From Harmothoe impar (taxonomy: Eukaryota; Annelida; Polychaeta; Phyllodocida; Polynoidae), in contig OX381704.1 in assembly GCA_947462335.1 (NCBI GenBank), positions 26,311,955 to 26,375,954 of the forward strand: a stretch of 64,000 nucleotides of DNA, written 5' to 3'. Position 1 is the first letter of the stretch; each line of letters begins with the position of its first letter. The position numbers were made by a program, and so were the translations under genes. The notes beneath the pieces were generated by a model. The model saw only the letters and a list, made by a program, of their open reading frames with translations. It had not been told where the DNA came from and did not search any database. This document shows positions 25,689 to 35,645 of the stretch, piece after piece.

Positions 25689-26757
25689 CTACTCCTTTTG
25701 CTTATAAAGAGCCACTAGTTGTTTGCACCTGTCCTATACAGGTGTTATAGCTGAGAGGTACCAAGGCCATCCACTCACCTGTAATTAAAGGTAAAACACA
25801 GGTAAGTAAGTAGGTAAGGGGTATGACAATCAATATGGAGGTGCCTATGATACAACTACAGCTATTTGATGATTAAAGGTCATTGTTAAGTACACATCCA
25901 TTGGTTATGTAGACATAGTTACCGTGAAGTAAGGACTTCAAGGTAATAGTCGGGATTCTTGTGTAGATGTCACTAATGTCAGCCTTTGCTGAGATTGTGT
26001 GAAGAAAATGTACATAATTATTATGAAAAGTTTAAATCCCCGAAAATTAAAATCATGGCTCATGCAGATATGCAGCAGTATGTGCAACCATGGCAACCGT
26101 TTTGTTGTTGTCAACATTAAAAACACCAAACTGAACAGATCTTTTACAAATTACACAAATGCTAGTTTCACGTTAACAAACTCTAATTGGTCACTCAAGA
26201 GGCCATACATCGGATCACCGAGCAGGAGTTGGTGTTTCCCAGTAAAATATGTTAAACTTCCAATATGCTGCAGCACCATAGCAGAAACATCCAGAATATG
26301 TTCCTGTTACTATTGTCAATCCACCGGCCATTACAAGCAACTTGAAATGAACAGTACAGTGATTATCATTTCTCCAGGAATAAAAAGAATTCATTCATGC
26401 CATTCCGGTTGGGACTGATACTAAGGAGTAGCAACTGGGGTTTCAGATAGCAGTAGAATATCGAGCTGTAGGGAGAGGGATGAGTATGGTGCTCATAGAA
26501 AGCTTGGGTGCTACTACAAGTGGCCAGATCTCCCCTCACCAATTAGGGAAGGCCGACAGTTCCTGCCCTCATCCAACATTGGCGTCCCCTTAGCAACGGC
26601 ACCTTAATAAGGAGGCGACTGCCATGGACAATCACTCGGCCCGCCCATAATGACTGCCTGTTGCCAACCAAGAACTGGAGGACCACATTGAAACTTCAAT
26701 AGGGAGAGTGTAGAAGCGAGTAAAACAGATAGGACTGCTAGCAATTTCTCTTTAATT

Positions 26758-26935
26758 TGTAGAGGAACCAACCCATCTCCTCCCGTGATAATTATATTAT
26801 GTCGAGGCAGATTTAAGACTAGATCCTTAGCATCCTCACTATATCTCTCATCTACAGGAGAACAATATACTTGTGGCAAATGTGTCCATCTACAGCTATC
26901 TGCCGACATTGTGTCTCGATAGAATGTGTTAAAAT
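26758..26935 (+). pseudogene. Coding-like fragment, paired with 32888-32990
   Basis: After TTTGTAG a frame reads with NPSPPVIIILC and then TCGKC before a stop near 26930. A related stretch at 32888-32990 reads NPSPTVIIILC, and the shared part differs partly at third codon positions. On the minus strand the same bases also give a 101-codon frame. The fragments may be remains of one transposon gene or duplicated exons. They lie just outside the element at 26951-32243, one on each side. Confidence 0.3.
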
Positions 26936-26971
26936 ATCACTGAATGGTTCCTGATATCCTTAGCACAACCA

Positions 26972-27190
26972 TAGCGTACTGATGTGGGGTGTAAAAACGG
27001 CCCTCCAAACGCCAGTGCTTTTTGTCAGGGGACCCCCAGAACGTACTGATGTGGGGTGTTAAAATGACCCTCAAAACGCCAGTGCTTTATGCCAGGGGGC
27101 CCCCAGAGTGTACTGATGTGGGGTGTAAAAAGGGCCCTCTCAAAACCAGGAATTCTGATGGATGATGGCCCCAAACGCCAGTGGTTTTCA
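26972..27190. repeat. Left terminal array, about 66-bp unit
   Basis: Three units of GTACTGATGTGGGGTGTAAA, then a CCCTC stretch and CGCCAGTGCTTT, then GGGGACCCCCAG. They are the reverse complement of the units at 32048-32232. The third unit is followed by a diverged piece ending CGCCAGTGGTTTT. Confidence 0.85.
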
Positions 27191-27754
27191 CATATTTCAA
27201 GAATTTCAATGCAATATATAAGGCCTTGATTACACTAGACTGTTACTATTTCTTTTATAATTCAAATGTATGATTAAAGGTACTATGACTACTGTCTTCA
27301 TATAATTAATAACTTAATGCTTTTTTAGTAGTAATTAACTTTGAAAGTCGATAATATCCTAATTTTTGCAACATTTGAAATAACATGTTAAATATAGTAG
27401 CAAATCTTATGATGATATAATAACTCAATTTAAATCATTTTGAGTTTTTAGTTTGGTTAAATGCTTCTAGTTGAGCATCAGCTCAAGATTTTATCAGTTA
27501 GACCATGTTATATCATGAATTTCATGCTAATTAGCATTTTTTCCCAATACACATTAGCAGGACTTGGCACTTCTGACTGTGACATGCATAGGATAGCATT
27601 AAAACGTTTTGATACGTTTTTTGTACTACAACTTGGAATTAAAACGTTTTAGAACGTTATGGCAGTGGGGTACATGCAGTGATCTTATGCTACAAATTTT
27701 AAAGTAAAACATTTTTGAACGTTATGGCAGTGGTCCATAGTAACAACTTCTAAA

Positions 27755-27835
27755 AAGATGTGGTCCCTAATAACGACATCTAACAAGATGTGGTCCCTGC
27801 TCACGACATCTAACATGATGTGGCCCCTAGTAAGA
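27755..27835. repeat. GATGTGGTCCC subrepeats, group 1
   Basis: Three units of about 30 bp (ACATCTAACAAGATGTGGTCC with variations). ACATCT and AGATGT within each unit are self-complementary. More groups lie at 28333-28500, 28690-28760 and 31105-31325. Confidence 0.8.
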
Positions 27836-27980
27836 ACATTGTAAAATCTCACATGTAGGCCACAGCTAGTACACTAGTACATAGTACCAGATAGCATGGT
27901 ATTGGGCTACATGGTACTATATTACATGGTATGGGGCTACATGCACTAGATGACATGGCATGATGTTACATGTTGCTTAA

Positions 27981-28276
27981 GGCTGTGTCTCACGACTTTG
28001 GGCCAGTGTTTTTGTCTCTGACCGGGTGCCGTCTCTGACCAGATGCCGTCTCTGACCAGGTGCCGTCTCTAGACAGGTGTCAGAAAAAAGGTGTTTTAAA
28101 AAGAATTATACTCATATATATAAGGATTCGTACAAACGTTAAGCCTCCTGCTATTGGTATGTTGACCTTATGAAGCCAAGCCGGTCAGAGACGGCACCTG
28201 GTCAGAGATGGCACCTGGTCAGAGACGCCACTCGGTCAGAGACAAAAACATTGGCCTAAGGTCGTGAGACACAGCC
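27981..28276. mobile_element. Hairpin MITE with TTAA target site
   Basis: Long inverted ends (GGCTGTGTCTCACGAC and GTCGTGAGACACAGCC) are flanked by TTAA (27977-27980 and 28277-28280). Next to each end lie three or four units of a 16-bp repeat (GTCTCTGACCAGGTGCC on the left, its complement on the right), so the arms pair over about 100 bases around an AT-rich centre. Non-autonomous, piggyBac-type target. It is nested in the larger element. Confidence 0.9.
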
Positions 28277-28332
28277 TTAATCACGTGGTGTGGAGGTACA
28301 TGACACTATAGATCATATATAGTTTGATCTCA

Positions 28333-28500
28333 CAAGATGTGGTCCCCAGTAATGACACCTAACAAGATGTGGTCCCTAGTAATGATATCTTACATGATGT
28401 GGTCCCCAGTAATGACATCTGACAAGATGTGGTCCCCAGTAATGATATCTTACATGATGTGGTCCCCGGTAAAGTTATCTGACAAGATGTGGTCCACAGT
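28333..28500. repeat. GATGTGGTCCC subrepeats, group 2
   Basis: Six units of about 30 bp (AAGATGTGGTCCCCAGTAATG), alternating ACAAGATG and ACATGATG forms in their middle. This alternation suggests a 60-bp higher-order unit. Confidence 0.85.
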
Positions 28501-29084
28501 AGCAACATTTACCGTGAGACCTTGCAAATAGACCACTGCTAATATGAAAGTCATATAGATCAAATGACCAGTACGGCTTATAAGATCGGCTCAAACTCTG
28601 TGTGCTGCATTTATGCAAGTTTTGGCTACAATGACACAGTACTAACGTCACCATAATCAGATTGTCAGTGTCTCTTATAGGACCAGCCAAAACGACATCT
28701 AACAAGATGTGGTACCCAGGAACATCATCTAACAAGATGTGGTCCCTAGTAACAACATCTATCGTAAAACCTGACATATAGGCCATGACTAGCATGCTAG
28801 TACATAGTACTAGATACCCTGGTATTGGGCTACATGGTACTAGATCACTGGGTATTGGGGTACATATGGTAATATATCACATAGTATGGAGGTACATGGC
28901 ATTATATATCATATATGGTCGATTACCATGAAAATGGAGCACATGACATCAAGAGGGTCAAAATCAAGCATTGCATATATTGCTTATATTTTCTTACAGG
29001 CTATTTATGTCATATCAGGGAGTAGACTGACAAAATTGGGAACATTAAATCCATCAACTGAATTATTTATGGCCATTACAAAAT

Positions 29085-30265
29085 GGACCTACGCACGGTT
29101 ACGGAACCTATGCACAATGACGGAAATATTATCATATATCAAGCCTAAATGATGCTAATTTTCTAACTTTCTAAGACAAACTATGGCATAAATAGACAGA
29201 GCTGCACGCTAAAGTGACTGAGTCTGTGGTTAGTGCATGAGTGGTGCTTGGGCCATATTGCACGCTGGCCGTAGGCCTAGTGCAATACGGCCCAAGCAGC
29301 ACGAGTGCACTAACCACAGACGAGGTCACTTTTAAGTGACGCTCTGTATTTATTTCAGGGTTTTATCAATCTAAAATAGATGTTTAGTCCGTATGTGTTT
29401 ACTTCCACGGCATTTGCTTACTTCCGCGGCATTTGTTTATTTCCGCGCTGCCGCCATTTTGAATTCCGCACAAGTCACGTGACCCTAAGTAGCATAGCAA
29501 CTACATGGCTACTCTATGGTTACCCCTGGGAGCGTGAAATACGGGCAGAGCGTGAAATATGCTCAAGGGTTATTTCACGCTTCACTCGTATACGGCACTC
29601 CCATAGGTTTAACCTTGATAGGTCGTATTTACCATGAAATAATATTAGATAGAAATACGATCAAATCGTATAACTAATATTCTTCCCATAAATAAACCTT
29701 TTTCTTATGGACCTACGCATGGTGACGGACCTATGCACGGTGATGTGCTGTCTTATATCATCTATACTCAATCCTTAGAGAGCTGATGATGATTATTAAT
29801 ATTCTAAAATATGCTTCATAAGCCTGTTGAGGTATATTCTGGCAAAAATCGTGATATCATCATTTTCTCTCTCTTTTCCGAAGAAGCTTAGTTTATGTAC
29901 CTACGCACGGTGATGTACCTCGCATGGTCACGATTTTATCCTAATGGCTCATAAATTTGGGAATATTAGCATGGCTATCTATATTTTAAGTATACAGCCT
30001 CTTCAGAGTATGTGTTATCTCTAATATAAATATCTTTTATTAATTCAGTTGGGATTTCCTCTAATTAGGTGCATTGTGGACCTACGCACGGTCACACCCA
30101 GACCTACTTCACTATGGTTTTACTGCTATGGCAAAACTGCATGTGCCCATATTAATTTTTGATAACTACTTTTAGATACCCTCTATTGGACCCTACTTAT
30201 CAGGCATGTTGGTTGTGTTTTTCCTTGGATTAAAGCCACCTAGCATGTACCTACGCACGGTGATG
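29085..30265. repeat. Spaced CCTACGCACGGTGAYG motifs, about 160-190 bp apart
   Basis: CCTACGCACGGT or a close variant occurs at about 29090, 29706, 29897, 30080 and 30247, sometimes doubled by a nearby CCTATGCACGGTGATG. Spacers are AT-rich and only faintly similar. Removing hairpin element A (458 bp) restores a spacing of about 160 bp between the first two sites, so element A probably landed inside a pre-existing array. Confidence 0.7.
29188..29645. mobile_element. Hairpin element A
   Basis: Starts ATAAATAGACAGAGC and has a long imperfect hairpin to GCTCTGTATTTAT at 29353, then a conserved segment with CCATTTTGAATTCCGC and GTCACGTGA, then a second hairpin built of AGCGTGAAATA (twice) and TATTTCACGCTTC, ending ACCATGAAATAA. 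Element B (30668-31097) has the same plan. No coding frame. Target duplication not identified. Confidence 0.75.
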
Positions 30266-30667
30266 CTAAAACCTACCCCACTTTTTCTATTCTGTACAAA
30301 TTACAAATTTCCTATAAAGATATGACATAGCCCAATGTAATTACCATGAATTTCTGTCCATAGTTCACTGCTCTTATACATATACAAGTCTGAGATTTTT
30401 AAGACATCCTTTGCATTATGTACATTCAAATACTAATATTTCTGATTTATCTAATCTGAATTTGTAATAAAAATGCCTAAAAACACACGTTTTCACACCT
30501 GGACAGTCTAATAATAGAGCTAGGTAGGTAAAAGTGGGTATCCATGGGTTGGTATTGTCCATATAGATCTATGTGAATATACCTAACTTTATTGTCTTCA
30601 AAGGCCCATTAAAAATCTATCAGATTACGGGCTGTTCCATTGGTGTGATCCATTTTCGTGGGAATCG

Positions 30668-31097
30668 ACCATATATAGACAGAGCTGCACGCTAAAGTGA
30701 CTGAGTCAATGGTTACTGCACGAGAGCTGCCTGCCCCGTACTGCACGCTGGCCGCAGGCAGGCAGCTCGAGTGCAGTAACCACTGAAGAGGGCACTTTTA
30801 AGTGCTGCTCTGTATTTATTTCAGGGTTTATCAATCTAAAAAAGCTATTCAGTCTATGTTTGATTACTTCCGCGGTGTTTGTTTACGTCCGTGGTGCCAC
30901 CATTTTGAATTCCGCGCAGGTCACGTGATCCTCGTAGCCTAGCGACGCTATGGTGACCCCATGGTGACCCCTGGAAACCCCTGAGAGCGTGCAATACGAC
31001 CAGAGCGTGCAATACAACCTAGGGTTATTGCACGCTTCACTCGCATATGGCACTCCCATAGGATTAACCTTGATAGATCGTATTCACCATGAAATAA
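30668..31097. mobile_element. Hairpin element B
   Basis: Same plan as element A with ATATAGACAGAGC at the start, a long hairpin to GCTCTGTATTTAT, the CCATTTTGAATTCCGC and GTCACGTGA segment, and a second hairpin of AGCGTGCAATA (twice) and TATTGCACGCTTC. Stem bases differ from those of A on both strands of the stem together. Confidence 0.75.
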
Positions 31098-31104
31098 AGT
31101 TTGA

Positions 31105-31325
31105 TCTAATATGATGTAGTCCCCTGTAACGGCATCTAACAAGATCTGGTCCCATGTACCATAATCTAGCATGATGCAGTCCCTTTAAGTGACATCTATA
31201 GTGATGTGGTCCCATGTAAAGTCATCTAACATGATGTGGTCCCATGTAAAGTCATCTAACATGATGTGGTCCCATGTAACGTTATCTAACATGATGTGGT
31301 CCCATGTAACGTTATCTAACATGAT
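31105..31325. repeat. GATGTGGTCCC subrepeats, group 3
   Basis: About seven units of roughly 31-34 bp, ending in four units that are nearly identical in pairs (ACATGATGTGGTCCCATGTAA). The group lies just inside the right part of the large element, as groups 1 and 2 do on the left. Confidence 0.85.
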
Positions 31326-31436
31326 AGTATGCAAGTAAATGGTACTAAGTGGATCACATGGTATTGGGGTCTTTGCACTTTGCAGCCATGCTGCCAGAGT
31401 GGGACCAGATGAAGGGTATCTGCTTTGTTTCATACC

Positions 31437-31930
31437 AAAACAAGTCATGTTGTCATTGCAACCATGCTGCCATAGTGGGTCTATGCGTATTTGGAACCTA
31501 TTTTAGACCAGTTAATGTGTATCTACTATGTTTCATACCAGAAGTGCCAAAACGTTCCAAAACGTTTTGTCATTGCAACCATGCTGCCATAGTGGGTCTA
31601 TGCGTATTTGGAACCTATTTTAGACCAGTTAATGTGTATCTACTATGTTTCATACCAGAAGTGCCAAAACGTTCCAAAACGTTTTGTCATTGCAACCATG
31701 CTGCCATAGTGGGTCTATGCGTATTTGAAACCTATTTCATACCAGATAATGTGCATCTGCTATGTTTCATATCAGATGTGCCAAAGCGTTCTAAAACGTT
31801 TTGTCATTACAACCATGCTGCAATAGTAGGTCTATGCGTATTTGGAACCTATTTCATACCAGATAATGTGCATCTGCTATGTTTCATATCAGAAGTGCCA
31901 AAACGTTCTAAAACGTTTTGGTTTTCCAAC
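31437..31930. repeat. Tandem array, 117-bp unit, four copies
   Basis: Unit contains TTGCAACCATGCTGCCATAG, GGTCTATGCGTATTTGGAAC and GTGCCAAAACGTTC. The first two full units are almost identical. The period equals 39 codons, so one + strand frame stays open for 194 codons; there is no domain and no independent support for a protein. Confidence 0.9.
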
Positions 31931-32047
31931 TAGATCTACCAGAGTGAGACAATGTGTACTAGGCAAGGGAATTTAAACTAGATAAAGAGGAAATTCAGTC
32001 CTTGAATACACATCATTACACTATGGTAGCCAAAAACTTGGAAAATC

Positions 32048-32232
32048 CATTACACATAATACGTTCTGGGAGTCCCCTGACAGAAAGCACTGGCATTTGG
32101 AGGGCCCTTTTTAGACCCCACATCAGTACGTTCTGGGGGTCCCCTGACAGAAAGCACTGGCGTTTGGAGGCCCCTTTTTAGACCCCACATCAGTACGTTC
32201 TGGGGGTCCCCTGGCAGAAAGCACTGGCGCTC
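32048..32232. repeat. Right terminal array, about 66-bp unit
   Basis: Three units of ACGTTCTGGGGGTCCCCTG, CAGAAAGCACTGGCG and a CCCCACATCAGT stretch, inverted relative to 26972-27190. The outermost unit is cut short before CTCCTAAGGATAT. Confidence 0.85.
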
Positions 32233-32243
32233 CTAAGGATATA

Positions 32244-33847
32244 TAACTGAGCTGAATGCTTTCGACTCTGCCTCAGAGCCAGATAAATTACAATAGCGAC
32301 ACTCACGACTGGAAATGATTATATCTTATTGTCATCATGACTCTTCTTTTGTCCCAGAAAACAGTCAGGCGAACGATCATTTATTACCATTGACAGGTCA
32401 TTACATTAGTCTTTATGCTCACTGGTCTGATACAACACAAACACCATAATACTGGATCCGGCAGCTGACCAATATCCCCATGCTATTAATGTAAGTCCTC
32501 ACCAGGCCATAGTAGCCGGCCTGTGGCGGCCATACCCAATCATGCACAGACCAAAGCCACCCAAATGTCACCTCCAGTGGTAGCAGGTCTACATCATTCA
32601 GCCTCCCAGCAGGACAGGACCAGACACAAGTTTGAAGCTGGTCAAAGGTCTTTGATGCACAGCTCACCCAAAGGTCATGTGCTACAGCGTCCCCACACAA
32701 TGCTTTGAGACAGTTCCACTGCAGGAAGGTCGGCGGAGGCTGGCCCTATGGGCGGCGGCTAAATCACAGTCCTTGTAGTAGTGAGCGGTATGCTATAAGG
32801 ACAGGATGCAACTCAGGCACCATCCTCTTCCCGCCTCTTCTTTAGTCGTTTTCCTTTTTGGGAGGAAATCCTTCCTGGTACAGGGTTGTGTAGAGGAAAC
32901 AAACCATCCCCGACTGTGATAATCATATTATGCCTAATACATGTAGTAAAATTAAAGACCGGATCCTTTCTACAGCATCAGTCACTACCACTATGATAGG
33001 TCGATTTTTAACCAACCAATTCCTCTTATTCAAGAAAAAGTTTGATTCTATTTTGGGAACATGAAAAGAAAATCACTGATTCTTGGGATTGATTTCCTGT
33101 CCCTAACATTTGAAGGTTGGGTCTCTTTGTATTACAGTCCAAATGTCACATGTCGCTGAAACTCGCGTACCCCCCCCCCCCCCCCGACCCTATCTGATGA
33201 CGTCACTTCGTGTAGGTATAGAGCCTTTAGGATCCAGAGATCCCCTTTAACTACATGGATTCATAAATGTTTCTCTATTTATAGAATCCTGAATCATGGA
33301 CCTCCATACCTATGTTGAGGCCAATGGCGCCCATTAAGTAGTATCCAATGTAAAGGCTGCATAATGTTGCTGAAAACCTCGACACAGAAATAACATTTCA
33401 GATCAAATCAGAAACAGGCAGCTTCCCTTTCCTGCACGAGCTATTTTGGACCTTTTGAATTGACATTCGCCTTTTTCTGACTCCAGTGTGGATTTGTCTT
33501 GTCATAAAAGTTTTCCTCGATGGACTCTTCAGCCACTTATTTCTTAAAACTCCGTATCAAGTAACCCGAACACTACATACTTAAGTAAGTAGTTATGCTA
33601 AACTTTCTTTTGCACTGATCTAACAGTTACAGACAGCGATGCCATAAACGAAATGTATTCTATTTTGATACACTATGATGACATCTTGTGATTTAAGAAA
33701 GGTGTGAATGTTGGGATTGAGTAACAGCATATTTTTGGACTGTTTGCAGTATTTTGTCAGTCTTGATGAATCTAAGCATGCCATGTACTTCATCATAACG
33801 AGGTTTTACTGTAGTCTATTGCTGTTAGGAACTTCATTGTACTTTGA
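32244..33847. other. Gene-free stretch between two large elements
   Basis: Contains the coding-like fragment at 32888-32990 (partner of 26758-26935) and a run of 16 C at 33170-33185. Frames at 32419-32708 are open on both strands and lack splice support. Nothing else is supported. Confidence 0.5.
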
Positions 33848-33853
33848 ATTATT
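33848..33853. repeat. Target-site duplication, left (ATTATT)
   Basis: ATTATT directly precedes the first base of the palindromic element and recurs directly after its last base at 47283-47288. A 6-bp duplication matches the size reported for Polinton/Maverick insertions. The sequence is AT-rich, so chance identity is not excluded. Confidence 0.75.
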
Positions 33854-33889
33854 AGTAGTATAGGGCGAGTCAGCAGGACCCCCCTTTTT

Positions 33890-33950
33890 ATCTAGGTCAG
33901 TAGGTCAGTAGGTCATTGCTAAGTAGGTCAATGATATCCATGAGTTTAAG
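33890..33950 (+). repeat. Subterminal TAGGTCAG tandem repeat
   Basis: Just inside the terminus, TAGGTCAG is repeated directly two to three times and followed by related TAGGTCATTG and TAGGTCAATG. The mirror copy lies at 47186-47246. Such subterminal arrays could serve as binding sites for the enzyme that recognises the ends; that role is inferred. Confidence 0.8.
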
Positions 33951-33954
33951 TAGG

Positions 33955-34810
33955 TCACCATATGGACATGTTTGAACATGTAGTCTCATTGATTATTCAT
34001 GTCACAGTTTTAAAATGTTAATGATATGCATAACATGGATATTTGGCAAGTGACTAAAGTAAAAGCTCATTATGAATGCAATTAGGTCATCCTTTAAACA
34101 TGTTTGAACATGTTGCCTCATTGATTACTCATGTCACACTTAAGTTATGTAGGATACATATGGATATGAAGTTAGGCTGGAGAGACCATTATATTTTGTT
34201 TAGATATTAATTATAAATAGAATATACATATTGTATGTGATATGAAGTCACTATATGGTAGGTATTCAAAGGAAAAAGGGGTTGGATCTGTTTGGAAATT
34301 CTTCAAAGAGGTACATCAATATATATTTGGCTGCTTGTGTTTGAGACATGTCTGGACATGTTTTACATCAAAGATGAGTTTAAGTAGGTCATCATACCGA
34401 CACGTTTGAACATGTAGCCTCATTATTATTCATGTCACAGTTTTAAAATATTAATGATATGCATAACATGGATATTTGGCAAGTGACCAAAGTAAAATCT
34501 CATTATGAATGCAAATTGGTCATCCCTTAGACATGTTTGAACATGTAGCCTCATTGATTATTCATGCCACAATTAAGTTATGTAGGATACAGATGGATAT
34601 GAAGTTAGGCTGGATAGAGCATTATATTATGATCAGATATTAATTGTATAGAATATATATTGTATTTGATATGAAGTCACCATATGGTGCAGTATTAAAG
34701 GAAAAGTGGTTTGGATCTGTTTGGACAAGCTTGAAAGAGGCACATCAATATATATTTGGTTGCTTGAGTTTGAGACATGTCCAGACATGTTTCACATCAA
34801 AGAGACCTAG
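33955..34810 (+). repeat. Modular repeat, two tandem units of about 430 bp
   Basis: Unit 1 (about 33955-34380) and unit 2 (about 34385-34810) share ACATGTTTGAACATGTAG, TGATATGCATAACATGG, GATATTTGGCAAGTGAC, TATGAAGTTAGGCTGG, TTTGGATCTGTTTGG, AAAGAGGCACATCAATAT and GACATGTTTCACATCAAAG. Partial units recur at 36333-36552, 39300-39400 and 39439-39640. Mirror copies lie in the right arm. Translations of the units are not kept in frame, so I regard them as non-coding. Confidence 0.8.
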
Positions 34811-35591
34811 CTTCAGGGGAAAAATGGTTTGGCTCTGTTTGGACATGCTTCAAAGAGGCACGTCATTATATATTCAGATGCTTTGCCACCTGAACATGTT
34901 CCTCATATCCTGTGCATGTATACAGAGGGACATTTATACAGTTTTGTCTATTGAATTATAAATCAAAGGTATAATTTGATAATGCATTATTAAACCTGGT
35001 AGTGGAATCAAATGTGTACATAAGAAATCATATTAGACACTGGTTAGTTGAGACATGTATTGTCACAAATCACATCAAAAAAACTTTACTGGCACCTGTT
35101 CAGGCAGGTCTCACATCCAACATATCCTGACACCTGTCTAGATTCACATCAAAGAAATTTGGTTGGCATCTGTTTGGGTATGTCTGAGAATAAACATATA
35201 CTGATGTCATCTGTCCAGGTGCACATCAAAGAGTTTTGTTTGGAACTGCTTTTGGACCCATCTCACATCAACATGAACTTGTTGGCACCATTTTGGCCAC
35301 ATGTTATATCAAAGGAATTTTAAATTAGACCCTTGATAAAACCATCAATCTCTCCTTGCTGAATATTAAATAAGCCCCCTTAGCTGATAACGGCTTATCC
35401 ACCTTTTGAGGCATAACAGACAGTTAGTACATGATTTTTTATGCATATATTTAGTATTGTTTGGTGTGTTTTTTTCTATTAAAAAGAGCTTTCACCCACA
35501 TATGAGCAGGACTTATTGAGACACTAACCATCAAGATTTCTGCACACATCCAGTAAAGCAAGAAGGCAGAACCAATAAACATTCAAACACC

Positions 35592-35645
35592 ATGAATACA
35601 TTTGCTGCAACAAGTCAACCAGCTTATATTGCTGTGATCCCTTAT
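35592..35645 (+). CDS. Orphan duplicate of the leader exon (left arm)
   Basis: ATG plus 17 codons followed by a donor (TAT/GTGAGT) parallels the leader exon at 37338-37391: both start MNTF, share ATSQP, and end in Tyr before GTGAGT. The 5' flanking sequence and the first 60 bases of intron are also similar (AAAGAGCTTT, AGACACTAACCATC). The TATA box of the downstream copy is altered here (CATATGAGCAGG instead of TATATAAGCAGG). It may be an alternative first exon splicing in phase to 37544, or a relic of a second gene copy. Confidence 0.55.

Larger units (their letters stand above)
26951..32243. mobile_element. Large repeat-rich element with inverted terminal arrays
   Basis: Short inverted ends (ATATCCTTAG and CTAAGGATAT) precede inverted arrays of a 66-bp unit: at the left 26972-27190 (GTACTGATGTGGGGTGT, CGCCAGTGCTTT) and at the right 32048-32232 (ACACCCC-type complement, AAAGCACTGGCG), about three units each. 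Between them are GATGTGGTCCC subrepeats, AAAACGTTTT motifs near both sides (27600-27720 and 31555-31925), hairpin elements and tandem arrays. No transposase or other gene is visible. I found no convincing target duplication. Confidence 0.6.

Noticed and set aside
25999..26418. 139-codon + strand frame
   Set aside because: Lys/Ser/Cys-rich translation of AT-rich DNA with no domain or splice support.
31349..31933. 194-codon open frame on the + strand
   Set aside because: Explained by the 117-bp tandem array (39 codons per unit).
26999..32240. CRISPR-like arrays
   Set aside because: The short repeats (66-bp units, GATGTGGTCCC units) lack unique spacers of constant length, and the context is a eukaryotic repeat element with no cas genes.
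34644..34961. 105-codon frame in the left arm, with relatives at 36409-36636 and 39512-39742 and mirrors in the right arm
   Set aside because: These are translations of the modular repeats. Frames shift between units and similarity is as high in non-coding parts, so they are not treated as genes.
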